Assembly (NCBI RefSeq): GCF_002407245.1
Contig: NZ_CP010681.1
Span: 124,001-188,000, forward strand
Origin: Phaeobacter piscinae
Lineage (GTDB): Bacteria > Pseudomonadota > Alphaproteobacteria > Rhodobacterales > Rhodobacteraceae
Direction: 5' to 3'
Length of the DNA stretch: 64,000 bases
Shown here: positions 34,924-44,445 of the stretch, piece by piece
Layout of the letters: each line of letters starts with the position of its first letter
Position numbering within the stretch: the stretch's first letter is position 1
The notes under the pieces: generated by a model
Databases searched by the model: none
What the model was told of the DNA's origin: nothing
The model's input: the letters and a program-made list of their open reading frames with translations, nothing else
Translations under genes and position numbers: made by a program

Positions 34924-36258
34924 ATGCCCAAAGCTCGATATATCCAACTCGCTGACACAATTGCGCGCGCGATCCAGTCCGGGAAATTAACACCTGGGTC
35001 CAGGCTGCCGACGCACCGTGCATTTGCCGATCAGTTTGAGATTGCACTTGCGACGGCTACTCGTGTTTATGGGGAGCTTGAGCGACGGGGCCTTGTCGTC
35101 GGTGAGGCAGGGCGTGGGACATTTGTGCGGGATGACGGGTTGCCAATGGCGTTGGGGGTTCACCAGACCGCGACCGATGGCTTGATCGACCTCGTGTTCA
35201 ACATGCCAGGTGATGCCGGGGATGCAGATGTGCTGCGCGCCGGGCTTCGCAAATTGGCAACGGCGGGCGACCTTGAGGCGATGTTGCGATATCAGCCCCA
35301 TGGGGGTCGCAGCCATGAGCGACGAATTATCGCGAACAACCTAAACCAATCACTTGGTTCTGTTGATCCAGAACGCCTATTGGTCACTTCCGGTGGTCAA
35401 CATGGGCTGGCGATTACCGCACTTGGATTGTTGCGGCACGGCGATGCTGTTGCGACGGACACTTTGACTTATCCTGGCTTCAAATCTGTCGCTGCTTTGC
35501 AGGGGCTGGACCTTGTTTCAGTTGATGGTGTGGAGGGTGCCATGGTTCCGGACGATCTCGATCGGAAGTGCCGTAGCGGTCAAATTCGGGCAGTCTATTT
35601 GATGCCAACCGTTCACAACCCACTGGGGGCGGTAATGGGAGAGGCCACCCGCCTTGCTCTGATCCAGATCGCCAGAAAGCATGATCTCATTATCATAGAA
35701 GACGCCGCATATGCGTTTCTGGAGAACGACCCGCCGCCCACCTTTCTGGCTCTAGCCCCTGAGCGAACAGTTTACATCGGCGGTTTTTCGAAAAGCATCG
35801 CAACAGGGCTGCGTTTGGGATATGTGATCGCACCAGCGGGTAAAATCTGCCGCCTCGTTGAAGCCATTCGAGCGACCACATGGAACGCTCCGGCGCTCAT
35901 CTCTGGGTTAGTCACAGGTTGGATTGAAGACGGGACCCTAGGAGCATCCGAAGAAACCCGCAGACAGGATGGCGCAGAACGACAGCAGCTTTGCCGCGCC
36001 GCTCTAACAGACTTGCCAATTATCGCGCATCCTAATGCAGGGTTTGCATGGCTGCCCTTGGCGAAAAACATGCGGGCCGAACCGATAGTTAGTCGATTGA
36101 GGAATGCTGGCATATCGGTGTCGGGCGCGGAGCCCTTTGCAACTACGGTGGCAGTACCGCAAGCGTTGCGCTTGGCCTTTGGTGGTGTCAAAAAAAACGA
36201 TCTGACTGCCATTCTGGCTTTAGTCAGCAAAACGGTCAAAAATCACTCTTTTGAGTGA
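34924..36258 (+). CDS. MocR-type regulator (GntR helix-turn-helix fused to PLP aminotransferase fold)
   Basis: 444 residues. The first 70 are a GntR winged helix: YIQLADTIARAIQSGKLTPG, RLPTHRAFADQF, TATRVYGELERRGLVVGEAGRGTFVR. The remainder is a fold type I aminotransferase domain with TSGGQHGLAITALGLL, the substrate-side YLMPTVHNPLGAVM, the cofactor Asp-Ala (IIIEDAAYAFLE) and the PLP lysine in YIGGFSKSIATGLRLGY. MocR proteins sense PLP-linked amines or amino acids and mostly control neighbouring transport or metabolic genes. Its obvious partner, the divergent MFS gene, is broken, so its remaining target is unclear. Confidence 0.9.
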   Translation: MPKARYIQLADTIARAIQSGKLTPGSRLPTHRAFADQFEIALATATRVYGELERRGLVVGEAGRGTFVRDDGLPMALGVHQTATDGLIDLVFNMPGDAGDADVLRAGLRKLATAGDLEAMLRYQPHGGRSHERRIIANNLNQSLGSVDPERLLVTSGGQHGLAITALGLLRHGDAVATDTLTYPGFKSVAALQGLDLVSVDGVEGAMVPDDLDRKCRSGQIRAVYLMPTVHNPLGAVMGEATRLALIQIARKHDLIIIEDAAYAFLENDPPPTFLALAPERTVYIGGFSKSIATGLRLGYVIAPAGKICRLVEAIRATTWNAPALISGLVTGWIEDGTLGASEETRRQDGAERQQLCRAALTDLPIIAHPNAGFAWLPLAKNMRAEPIVSRLRNAGISVSGAEPFATTVAVPQALRLAFGGVKKNDLTAILALVSKTVKNHSFE

Positions 36259-36909
36259 GGGAACTCTCTCGCAACTCTGGGACGTGGACGCCATATCCCC
36301 ACGAAGCCTCTAGTGCCTGGATATCGTGCAGCAAATTGCTCCGCGATAGCGGGCTATCCGGCGGGCGTGCGACGGGACGGGATAGGTTTCGCGGCATTCA
36401 ATGTCGGATGATATGCCGTTGGCCGGAGTTTTCATCTCTTCCGATCAGGGGCTTTGCTATGACAGCTCAACACTGGATGTCAAAGATAGCGCTTCATTGC
36501 TGCCTGATTGCGGATAAGTCTGTGTGCAACTTGGGTCCAGCATAACGGAAGGGCCGCTTTTGGATCTGCAAGCGTTTTGCGGCAGCGCAAGTGTATCCAT
36601 CCGACACGCCGCCATGGTTTTTGTGAATGTGTTTCAGCAGCAGCCTATCGAGACAGGATCCAGTCTCTGCACTTGCAGCTGGACAGACCATGGCCGGTGT
36701 GCAGCTTCTGCTTTATGTCTTCCACGGTGGCTTGCTCGGGCCGCCGAAGTTCTCCGCCTGATGAAATCGGTGAAGGTGCCGATTGTGCTGAAGGGTACTG
36801 GAGTTCAACGGGTTCTGCCCGTGGCGCTCAGAGTATGGGCACGCGATACACTCTCGCGCGCCCATGGATGCGGCCACCCTTCAGCCAGTAGTGCATCATG
36901 ATGTTGCGG
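36259..36909. other. 650-bp stretch with no credible gene
   Basis: Frames of 65-127 codons on both strands lack ribosome-binding sites and recognisable motifs, and they overlap each other. Cys-, His- and Trp-rich translations suggest non-coding or decayed sequence between the MocR gene and the end of the catalase gene. Confidence 0.5.
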
Positions 36910-38967
36910 TCAGAACATCTTCCTTTCCCAGAAACGCAGCTTTTCGCAGGCTCTCAGAAAATCACCAACATTTTCGCCATCGATCTTCATCATGCCGTCA
37001 TCGATCTTGTCAGAGAGACCCACAGTTTCGATCAACGGCATGGCTGCATCGGTCCACGCGATGAACTTTGCATGTGCAAACGCATCGCTGAGAAAATCCT
37101 GTGATGGTTTGTTGTTTGCCATTTCGCTGCCGGCTCCCTCTGAAAACACCAGCGCAACCGCATCGAACAGAACTGAAGGGCCTCCATCGATTTTCTCGTC
37201 TGCGGGCTTTGTCGTGCCGTCGGACAGTTTTGCACCGAAAATCTGCGGTGCGACGATGGCCACCATCGCGCCCGCGCGGGTGAATTCGGCCTCGATCTCA
37301 TTGACCAAACCGGCATCGGCGCCGTCCGTGATAAATAGGCCCAGTTTGCGGCCGGCGAAGCTCTCGGGGCCGTTTTTGAGAATGCTCAGAGCGTCCGAAG
37401 CGGGCAGATCGGTGATAGGCTTGCGCGCTGGTTTTGCCGCGTCGGGCAGGTCAGAGACGCCCAGACCCTTGGCCACGGATTCTGCCAGATCATCGTGCAC
37501 GTTCATCAGATGGCTTAGCATTCGAAGCCTGATCCTTTCATGCTGGCACTTCGACAACTCGAAGGTATAGGCCGCAGCAATGTGGTTCTGTTCAGTGGCT
37601 GTCTGGCTGATCCAGAACTGCCGAGCTTGGCTGTAGTGGTCGGCAAATGTCTCGGAGCGCGTGCGTTGCTTGCCGCCCTGCACCCGCTCAGAATAACTGG
37701 CGAACCCGATTTCGGGATTTTCGCGAGGCCCGCCATCCTCATCCCAGCTGTTCGGCTCATAATTCGCCCGGCCCTTGGGATTGCGCATCGCCATGTGGCC
37801 GTCCTGCTGGAAATGGTGAACGGGACATTTCGGTGCGTTGATCGGTATATGGGTGAAATTCGGCCCGCCCAGACGCTTGGTTTGCGTATCAAGGTAGGAG
37901 AAGTTGCGCCCCTGAAGAAGTGGATCATCGGTGAAGTCGATGCCGCGGACGATGTTTTGGGTACAGAATGCTACCTGCTCGGTTTCAGCAAAGAAATTAT
38001 CGACGTTGTTATCCAGCGTCATGGTGCCGATAATCTGCACCGGCACCTGCTCCTCAGGTATGAGCTTGGTGGCGTCGAGAATATCGAACTCGAACTCATC
38101 CGCGAATTCATCATCGAAGACCTGGATGCCCAAGTCCCATTGCGGGTAATCCCCTGCGTCGATGGCATTCCACATATCGCGGCGGTGAAAATCCGGGTCG
38201 GCGCCGTTGATCTTCAATGCTTCGTTCCAAACCACGGATTGCAGGCCTTGCTTTGGTTTCCAGTGAAATTTCACGAAATGGGATTTGCCCTCGCTATTGA
38301 CCAGCCGGAAGGTGTGTACACCGAACCCTTCCATGAACCGCAGGGAGCGAGGAATGGCGCGGTCCGACATCGTCCACAGGGTCATATGGACGGCCTCGGG
38401 CGATAGTGAGATGAAGTCCCAGAAATTGTCATGCGCGCTTTGAGCTTGGGGGAAGGCGCGATCGGGCGCCGGTTTAACCGAATGAACCAGGTCCGGAAAT
38501 TTCATCGCGTCTTGGATGAAGAAGACCGGCATGTTGTTGCCCACCAAGTCCCAGTTGCCCTCGTTGGTGTAGAACTTCACCGCAAAACCGCGCACATCGC
38601 GTGCGACGTCCGGCGATCCCTTGCTGCCAGCAACGGTGGAAAAACGGGTGAAAACAGGTGTCTTCTCTCCTTCGCGCTGAAAAATATCTGCACAGGAGAA
38701 CTCCGGGATCGCCCTCGTCAGTTCGAAGTGGCCGTGTACGCCATACCCGCGCGCATGGACGACACGTTCGGGAATCCGTTCATGGTCGAAGTGGAAGATT
38801 TTTTCGCGCATGATCTGATCTTCCAGCAGTACCGGTCCACGCGGTCCGGCTGTTAGGGAATTCTGATCGTCGGAGACGGGTGCGCCTTGTGCCGTCGTGA
38901 TGGTTCCCTCGCGTGCATCCGCTTCCTGATGCGGTGCGCCACCTTTATCCAAATTGAGTTTTTTCAT
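36910..38967 (-). CDS. katE: Large-subunit monofunctional catalase (HPII/KatE type)
   Basis: 685 residues, the size of clade II catalases. The haem catalase core shows the catalytic His in [16 protein letters not shown], Asn in [17 protein letters not shown], and the proximal Tyr in [19 protein letters not shown]. From about residue 540 the C-terminal flavodoxin/DJ-1-like domain appears ([17 protein letters not shown], then [15 protein letters not shown]). It converts hydrogen peroxide to water and oxygen in the cytoplasm. AAGGAG precedes the ATG. It begins only 32 bp after the Y4yA-type decarboxylase on the same strand, with no terminator between, so it may be the last gene of that operon. 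Confidence 0.94.
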   Translation of the reverse strand: MKKLNLDKGGAPHQEADAREGTITTAQGAPVSDDQNSLTAGPRGPVLLEDQIMREKIFHFDHERIPERVVHARGYGVHGHFELTRAIPEFSCADIFQREGEKTPVFTRFSTVAGSKGSPDVARDVRGFAVKFYTNEGNWDLVGNNMPVFFIQDAMKFPDLVHSVKPAPDRAFPQAQSAHDNFWDFISLSPEAVHMTLWTMSDRAIPRSLRFMEGFGVHTFRLVNSEGKSHFVKFHWKPKQGLQSVVWNEALKINGADPDFHRRDMWNAIDAGDYPQWDLGIQVFDDEFADEFEFDILDATKLIPEEQVPVQIIGTMTLDNNVDNFFAETEQVAFCTQNIVRGIDFTDDPLLQGRNFSYLDTQTKRLGGPNFTHIPINAPKCPVHHFQQDGHMAMRNPKGRANYEPNSWDEDGGPRENPEIGFASYSERVQGGKQRTRSETFADHYSQARQFWISQTATEQNHIAAAYTFELSKCQHERIRLRMLSHLMNVHDDLAESVAKGLGVSDLPDAAKPARKPITDLPASDALSILKNGPESFAGRKLGLFITDGADAGLVNEIEAEFTRAGAMVAIVAPQIFGAKLSDGTTKPADEKIDGGPSVLFDAVALVFSEGAGSEMANNKPSQDFLSDAFAHAKFIAWTDAAMPLIETVGLSDKIDDGMMKIDGENVGDFLRACEKLRFWERKMF

Positions 38968-38999
38968 GCTTGGTCTCCTTCCCTATAATGACACAGCTA

Positions 39000-40457
39000 T
39001 CAGCCTGTTGGGTGATCGTGTCCGCCATAGTCTATCCCGTCGAGCCTGGCCGACGCGTCGGGGTCCGATCGCAAGAAGATGTTTCGGGCCAGTGGAAACT
39101 GGTGTGAACGACTTTCCAGAAAATGCATGAGGTAGCCTGCGGTGTTAGGGAAAACCATCAGGTCACCGACCCCAACACCATGGGGGAATGCCATCTTGCG
39201 CCGGGTCAGCCATTCGCTTTCCGTGCAGTAGGTCCCAGCCAGATAGCCCGCGACCGCATCGCCACGCGGCCCCTTTCCGGGAACCATCAAGGGGTCGAGT
39301 GCAAATTCGGAAAAGCCCGATCGCGACTGGGTGCGGTTCATCTGCACCCCAATAACCGATTCACCTGCACTGTCTGTCTTTCGGAAGGCTACTCGCGCCA
39401 CGGTCATGCCGCACCCGTCCAGCAGAGACCGGCCGGGCTCGCACCGCAAGGTTACGTGGGCATCGCGCAGCCGCCTAGCGATTGTGCGGTCCCCATCGGG
39501 GGCTTGCAGGATCTGTCGCATCCAGTCGGTTTGAACCAGAGACTGAGCCACCGGATAACTGTCCACTGTGCCGGGAGCGCCATCGGGTCCCCGTTTTCGC
39601 CCAAGGTTGTCATTGTGTTGCGTAATCGGGTCACGTTCTCCGGCTAGTGCCTTGTCCAGCTCAGCCAGCCAAACGTCCCATTGGCGGGGATCGGCGAGGT
39701 AGTTCATCGGGATGCCGCCCCCGATGTCGAGGAAGAAATCGCGACTACAGTCGCCCCGAATATCCGCCACCATGGGCAGTGTCTGTGATATTGCTGCGAT
39801 ACGCTCCTCAGCACTGTATCCGTTGAGGTGGAAATGCAGCCCGTCCAGTCTGAGCGCGACGGACCGTTCCAGCCGCGCCACAATCCCAGGAATCTCGCTC
39901 AACGTGAAGCCGAAACGCGAGTAGATCGCCCTACCACCGCATGAAAATCCGTTCAGCCGCAACCCGACCGAAATCGTCCGGTCGCCGCCCTGAGAAACCT
40001 CTTCCAGCAATGCTAACTCGTCATAATTGTCGAGCACGATGGTCACGCCGCCAGCAACACAAAGCGCCATCAGTGCCCGGTCCTTTACCGCCGCCGTGCA
40101 AACGATCCTGTGACCGGGAACCCCTTGCGCAAGACATTGTTCAACCTCTGCATGGCTTGCCGTGTCGATGCCGATGCCCTGACCCCGAGCCGATTGGACA
40201 TAGGTCAGGCACTTGTTGGCCTTACGAGCGAACATCGGCATGAAAGGCAGATCAAAATCAGCGACACAGCCGGTCAGCGCTGCGATGTGCCGACTGAAAG
40301 GCTCAACCGACTGGATATTCAACGGTGCGCCAAATTCCTCAATTAGCGCGTGCAAGCGGGGTGGATCAGCAATCAAATCGACCATCCAGTCCTCCAGCCG
40401 CGGGCGGAGGGGGACAACACCTCGGCAATGATCAAATAGGGACTGCCGCGGGTTCAT
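39000..40457 (-). CDS. Y4yA-family PLP-dependent decarboxylase (fold type III)
   Basis: 485 residues from the ATG at 40457, which overlaps the stop of the preceding gene. It is an alanine racemase-fold decarboxylase of the DapDC/ornithine/SbnH group. The PLP lysine is in MPMFARKANKCLTYV, the phosphate-binding glycines in FFLDIGGGIPMNYL and CEPGRSLLDGCGM, and the second-subunit cysteine in AGTYCTESEWLTRR. It closes with VFPNTAGYLMHFLESRSHQF. Family enzymes decarboxylate a D-centre or free amino acid. With an SbnA-like synthase in the same operon, a diaminopropionate-type substrate is the obvious hypothesis; SbnH of staphyloferrin B synthesis belongs to this fold. Confidence 0.85.
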   Translation of the reverse strand: MNPRQSLFDHCRGVVPLRPRLEDWMVDLIADPPRLHALIEEFGAPLNIQSVEPFSRHIAALTGCVADFDLPFMPMFARKANKCLTYVQSARGQGIGIDTASHAEVEQCLAQGVPGHRIVCTAAVKDRALMALCVAGGVTIVLDNYDELALLEEVSQGGDRTISVGLRLNGFSCGGRAIYSRFGFTLSEIPGIVARLERSVALRLDGLHFHLNGYSAEERIAAISQTLPMVADIRGDCSRDFFLDIGGGIPMNYLADPRQWDVWLAELDKALAGERDPITQHNDNLGRKRGPDGAPGTVDSYPVAQSLVQTDWMRQILQAPDGDRTIARRLRDAHVTLRCEPGRSLLDGCGMTVARVAFRKTDSAGESVIGVQMNRTQSRSGFSEFALDPLMVPGKGPRGDAVAGYLAGTYCTESEWLTRRKMAFPHGVGVGDLMVFPNTAGYLMHFLESRSHQFPLARNIFLRSDPDASARLDGIDYGGHDHPTG

Positions 40458-42031
40458 GCCGTTTGCTCCAGACTTGTCGCTCGGCCCGCACGGGCTGCAT
40501 GAACGACATTGGCTGCCCACCGCTCCGGCAAATCGTGCAGCGCGCGCGATAAGGTGTCGTTGCCCAATACACTGCCTTCAGTCGCGCGCCCGATGATCGA
40601 CAATCCCGGTGTTGCGGCACCGTTCACCAGCGCCTGCGCTCGGCCATTTACGACAATGCCCTGCAATGCCCCCACGCTCAAATGACCGTCGCGCATCAGG
40701 CCGTTCAGGGGCTGCGACAAGGCTGCACTTCCAGCGGGCGGGATCGTCGCGTCAACTGTGACATCCGCAGCCATACCGCCATCGAGGTGGTTTAAGCTCA
40801 CCAACCCGGTTCGTTCGAGGCAGATCAGTTTGCCGATATTCTGGGCAGGCGGACCGAAGGCCAGCCGTTCCATCTCGGTCGCGACAGTACGGAATAGGGC
40901 TGCGTCCGTCTCCGGTAGATCATGGTGGTTTATCCACGCAACGAGGTGGGGATAGCATCGCCGCCAAGTCTCGCCTAAGGCCCACAAGACGTCCGGTGGG
41001 CGGATACCGAGCGCAATCTCGAAGCCCGTGCGCAATTCATCTCGGCACCGTTCCGGGTCGAATACGGACCCCTGCCAGTGGGTGAAGACAGCCGCCGCAG
41101 TGCCAGGCGCGCTACTGATCGTTCGCTCAGCCATCTGCCGTATCGAGGGCCAAATATCACTAGTGAAAGTAGCGCTAGGTTTTTCCGAAAGAAGTGCTTC
41201 GAACGCGTCTAGCTGTGTCTCCCAATAGGCCTCATCTTGGGGGCGTGCGAACCGATCAACATCGACCTTGGCCCGCATCGGGCGTCCGGTGCGGCTGAAC
41301 GGTGCGATCAACTGCGGCTCAAGGCCAGACGAGTGATAGACGTAGCCCTGCTCCGAGGGCGCGAAGGAACCGCCGCGCCCTTCGGTGAGTGCCAGCATCG
41401 TGTCGAGGAACGTTAGGGCGAACCCCTTACAGGCTACGGAGGTGCCTGGCGGTATGCGCGCCTTGGTCAACGCCAGATCTACGGGAAACGGAGAGGGAAT
41501 CTCCTCGCTAAGATGGGGCCGACGCGTCCGGGACCAATCCTGGTGGCCAGTGCAAATTAGCAGCTCGTCAACGACGATGCTACCGGGTGAGATCATCCAC
41601 CGGGCCTGGAACTGTCGTACGTCGTGGACCCTGACGGGGTGTATCGAGATCTGGAGGTTAGGCGGTGCGTTCGCGACCACTTGGCCAAAGCACCATGTGA
41701 GGTATTGGCCAACCACCGCGCGCGGAACGTATTCCTCCGCAGCCACCTTCTTGCCCTGGCTCATTAGCCATACCTGCAAGTCCGGCCCCCGTCCGCCGGT
41801 CCAGGCGTCGATCTTACCGGCCGGAAAATTCATCAGCAGTACATTCGGCTGCCCCGGATCGTAAATTGGACCCGCGCCCGGGTGGGGAGACTCTTCGAAA
41901 ACATGGACATCGAAACTGTGCGATGGCGTTTTACGGGCTGCTTCGGACAATGAGTCCAATGCATAAAGCCCTTTGGGGCCGCAACCGACGATGGCGATTT
42001 CTCGATGCGCCTGACCTATGTGGAAGTTCAT
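40454..42031 (-). CDS. FAD/NAD(P)-binding protein (NAD_binding_9 type)
   Basis: 525 residues from the ATG at 42031, which overlaps the preceding stop. The N-terminal dinucleotide fold is EIAIVGCGPKGLYALDSL, followed by DVHVFEESPHPGAGPIYDP and NVLLMNFPAGKIDAW, as in the FAD-dependent PF13454 family. A late NG...GRATEGSVLGNDTLSRAL is also family-typical. Such proteins are flavin oxidoreductases of poorly known substrates. Its place between SbnA-like and Y4yA-like genes suggests oxidation of the condensation product, the step done by unrelated SbnB in staphylococci. This is inference from context. Confidence 0.78.
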   Translation of the reverse strand: MNFHIGQAHREIAIVGCGPKGLYALDSLSEAARKTPSHSFDVHVFEESPHPGAGPIYDPGQPNVLLMNFPAGKIDAWTGGRGPDLQVWLMSQGKKVAAEEYVPRAVVGQYLTWCFGQVVANAPPNLQISIHPVRVHDVRQFQARWMISPGSIVVDELLICTGHQDWSRTRRPHLSEEIPSPFPVDLALTKARIPPGTSVACKGFALTFLDTMLALTEGRGGSFAPSEQGYVYHSSGLEPQLIAPFSRTGRPMRAKVDVDRFARPQDEAYWETQLDAFEALLSEKPSATFTSDIWPSIRQMAERTISSAPGTAAAVFTHWQGSVFDPERCRDELRTGFEIALGIRPPDVLWALGETWRRCYPHLVAWINHHDLPETDAALFRTVATEMERLAFGPPAQNIGKLICLERTGLVSLNHLDGGMAADVTVDATIPPAGSAALSQPLNGLMRDGHLSVGALQGIVVNGRAQALVNGAATPGLSIIGRATEGSVLGNDTLSRALHDLPERWAANVVHAARAGRATSLEQTA

Positions 42032-43053
42032 TGCAGACCAGCCAAGGCGCGAACCTCGTCCCCGGATGCGCCCAGCTCCCGTGCGACCCAATCGTCGTCG
42101 AAAACAGTACTCAAGTACCGCGAGCCTGAATCATGAAGGATTGCCACAGCGGTCTTGCCGGATAGTTCGTCCTGCATGCTGCGCACAGCTTCGAGTACGC
42201 CCCCCCCTGATCCGCCGACCAGGATGCCCTCGTGCTTAACGGCTCGACGGCAGCCAGCCACGCACGTGAGGTCGGATACGCGAACTAGGCCATCGAAACT
42301 TTGTCCTTGTGCCAGCTCGGGCAGGCGCCCCGCGCCCATGCCGGATATTTTTCTCGGTCCAGCCGTGCCGTCAAACAATGTGCTGCCTTCGGCGTCAACG
42401 GCGACAACTTTGGTCCTGCGCCCCTTTGCGCGCAGAAAGTCCCGGCAGCCCCGCGCTGTGCCTGTGCTGGAGCAGGCGACAAAAAGGTAATCGACCTGCC
42501 CAGAAAATGCGGCATCAATTTCCGCTACGGTCCCGGTTTCGTGCGAAGCGGGGTTGTCGAGGTTTGCATATTGATTTGGCCAGAACCGGTCAGCGGACTC
42601 TTCGAGCAGCACGCTCACCCGCTCCAAGCGAGCAGCAAGAAAATCACCGTCTAGCGCTTGGTCGACCAGCTCGATCTGTCCTCCCAAAGCGCGAATTATG
42701 TCGATATTTTGTGCCTGTGCATTTGGGTCTACCACGCAGATGAACTTCAGGTGGTGTAGAGCGCAGGCTTGCGCTAGGCCGATGCCCATATTCCCGGAAG
42801 AAGATTCCACAACCGTATCACCTGGTGAGAGGCGTCCATCGGCGAGGGCGCGCTCAATCATGTGACGGGCGGGTCGGTCCTTCGCACTTCCACCTGGGTT
42901 CAACGCCTCCAACTTGGCAAACAAGTTGACCGATGCCTTGTCTAGATAATGATGTAGACGCACCAATGGAGTCTGGCCAATAAGATCCAGAAGATTGTCG
43001 GCGACACGAGGGACTGAAGTGTGTGCAGGGGCAATATTTGTCTCAATGTTCAC
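42028..43053 (-). CDS. SbnA-like cysteine-synthase-family enzyme (O-phosphoserine-dependent synthase)
   Basis: 341 residues from a GTG at 43053 with AGGTGA upstream; a TTG six codons earlier overlaps the previous gene. It is a fold type II PLP enzyme: IGQTPLVRLHHYLD, then NPGGSAKDRPARHMIERAL with the PLP lysine, SSSGNMGIGLAQACAL and VACSSTGTARGCRDFL. The lysine loop GSAKDRPA, rather than GSVKDR, and the overall flow match SbnA, which joins O-phospho-L-serine and glutamate to give N-(2-amino-2-carboxyethyl)glutamate, the precursor of 2,3-diaminopropionate. A ParB-fold serine-kinase-like gene directly upstream, 8 bp away, could make the O-phosphoserine. An ordinary cysteine synthase is the main alternative. 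Confidence 0.82.
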   Translation of the reverse strand: MNIETNIAPAHTSVPRVADNLLDLIGQTPLVRLHHYLDKASVNLFAKLEALNPGGSAKDRPARHMIERALADGRLSPGDTVVESSSGNMGIGLAQACALHHLKFICVVDPNAQAQNIDIIRALGGQIELVDQALDGDFLAARLERVSVLLEESADRFWPNQYANLDNPASHETGTVAEIDAAFSGQVDYLFVACSSTGTARGCRDFLRAKGRRTKVVAVDAEGSTLFDGTAGPRKISGMGAGRLPELAQGQSFDGLVRVSDLTCVAGCRRAVKHEGILVGGSGGGVLEAVRSMQDELSGKTAVAILHDSGSRYLSTVFDDDWVARELGASGDEVRALAGLQ

Positions 43054-43061
43054 GATATCAC

Positions 43062-43505
43062 CTATACGCAAAGACGACCGGTGCTGCCCGGTCTGGTGGA
43101 GGCGCCGCGCAGGAGATCACTGAGCGGGACACGGATGGAGGGGATTGAGAACTTGAGTAGGTGTCTCGAAGTTTTTGGTGGCATCATCTCGCCTCGGGCC
43201 GCAGCCGAGCGCACCATTTCAGGTGTAACCAATTCATCCGGCCGCCAAGCCGTCACTTCGACTTCTGCCGGATCGTCGTAGTCGACCTCGACACATGGGG
43301 CTAGGTCAGCGCCCAGAGCATTCAGTGCGGTGTACCGGTGATGGCCATCCAGCAATGTCCGACAGCGCCGCGCGATGATTAAGGGTCGCCAGATCGCTTG
43401 GTCAGTTCGAATGGACCGCGCAATACTGGCAGAGTGATCCGCGTTCACGAATTCATGCGGTCTAATCTCCACAAGCGGCCGAAGTACAACAGACATAGGG
43501 CGCAT
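43062..43505 (-). CDS. Minimal ParB/sulfiredoxin-fold protein, probable free-serine kinase (SerK/SbnI-like)
   Basis: 147 residues. It has a ParB-type N-terminal domain and no DNA-binding helix-turn-helix. Diagnostic strings are VEIRPHEFVN near the start, whose Glu would be the catalytic base of SerK-type kinases, WRPLIIARRCRTLLDGHHRYTALNALG with the DGHHR nucleotide/serine loop, and ADLAPCVEVDYDD. SerK and SbnI phosphorylate free L-serine to O-phospho-L-serine, the substrate of SbnA. It is shorter than those (about 240-250 residues), lacking most of the C-terminal domain. It leads the operon; a second ATG three codons later is equally possible. Confidence 0.75.
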   Translation of the reverse strand: MRPMSVVLRPLVEIRPHEFVNADHSASIARSIRTDQAIWRPLIIARRCRTLLDGHHRYTALNALGADLAPCVEVDYDDPAEVEVTAWRPDELVTPEMVRSAAARGEMMPPKTSRHLLKFSIPSIRVPLSDLLRGASTRPGSTGRLCV

Positions 43506-43692
43506 AACAAATGACCTTTTTAGGGTTAAGGATGAAGCGCCAGAATGGCCTGACCTCCATTTACGCCAATAACGTTCAATCTACTGAATTGTTCCAATCA
43601 GCCGATGCTACAATATTGGCTTGCAGAAGACCGCCCGCCGCTTGTCTCGTGGTCTGAAAATTTAGAAGCCCATCAGGCAGACAGCTCTCAGC
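43506..43692. promoter_or_regulatory. Likely promoter region of the serine-kinase/SbnA operon
   Basis: 187 bp, AT-richer than average, between the operon's first ATG and the end of the DUF998 gene, which is on the same strand. It should contain the operon promoter. I found no unambiguous Fur-box or other palindrome by eye. Confidence 0.35.
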
Positions 43693-44331
43693 CTAGGTAT
43701 TGAGCCTTTCACCGCACCGGATGAATAAGCTCGCGAGCACGAACACAAAAGCGAAGGCAATAAGTCCGAGATAGCGTTCGTAAACGCCATCAATTCCATC
43801 GGGGAGGAAAAAGAAGACCGGTGCAGAAAACGCCCACACTACCGAAATGCCGACTAAAACTTTACCATAATGACGACCCGCACAGGCTGCCCCGTCGGAC
43901 ATCAGCCAAGGAATGATCGCCATGAGCAATCCCAGCGCGTAGACGAGATAAATATGGATCACCACGCCATCACTGTCGCTGTCGCCGTATTCATTACGAG
44001 CCCCAACCAGAAAGACGATCAGTCCTAGAAGGGCTAGGCCGATTGTTCCGAAGCTCCAGCCCTGTCCACCCATGTGAATATGTGCAGCCAACAATGCTAT
44101 GGAAATGAGCGAACCTGAGAATGCATAGATGCCGATATCGACGATGTACTCAAATTCGCCGGCACCCAGATCGCTGATCGTGTCAGCAATCCAGTCATGG
44201 TTGGGGACAACAAAGTCCGCCACGAGGATGGAGAGAGCGAATACTAGGCAGCCGACTATGGAGTACCACCCAAGCACAATCACCAGCGTAGGTTCGGCTT
44301 CGAATGTTGATGATTTGGTCTGGTTGTTCAT
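43693..44331 (-). CDS. DUF998 family membrane protein
   Basis: 212 residues from the ATG at 44331; a GTG seven codons upstream is possible. About six to seven membrane helices. The family motif region is VADFVVPNHDWIADTISDLGAGEFEYIVD, with the conserved Asp-x-x-Ser-Asp-Leu-Gly-like segment between helices 1 and 2, then GARNEYGDSDSDGVVIHIYLVYALG. DUF998 function is unknown. The C-terminus is short and basic. Confidence 0.78.
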   Translation of the reverse strand: MNNQTKSSTFEAEPTLVIVLGWYSIVGCLVFALSILVADFVVPNHDWIADTISDLGAGEFEYIVDIGIYAFSGSLISIALLAAHIHMGGQGWSFGTIGLALLGLIVFLVGARNEYGDSDSDGVVIHIYLVYALGLLMAIIPWLMSDGAACAGRHYGKVLVGISVVWAFSAPVFFFLPDGIDGVYERYLGLIAFAFVFVLASLFIRCGERLNT

Positions 44332-44445
44332 ATCGATTCGCCGTCTGATCACGCCGGGTAGCAACCATCGAGGAGCTTGGCTCTTCCTGCTGCATGGAAG
44401 GGGCTACAACAGCCCCTTCGCTACGCTTACGTTTGCTGAAGCTGG

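Noticed and set aside
36508..36901. Overlapping frames of about 125 codons
   Set aside because: No ribosome-binding site, no motif, and two frames overlap each other without sign of either being favoured.
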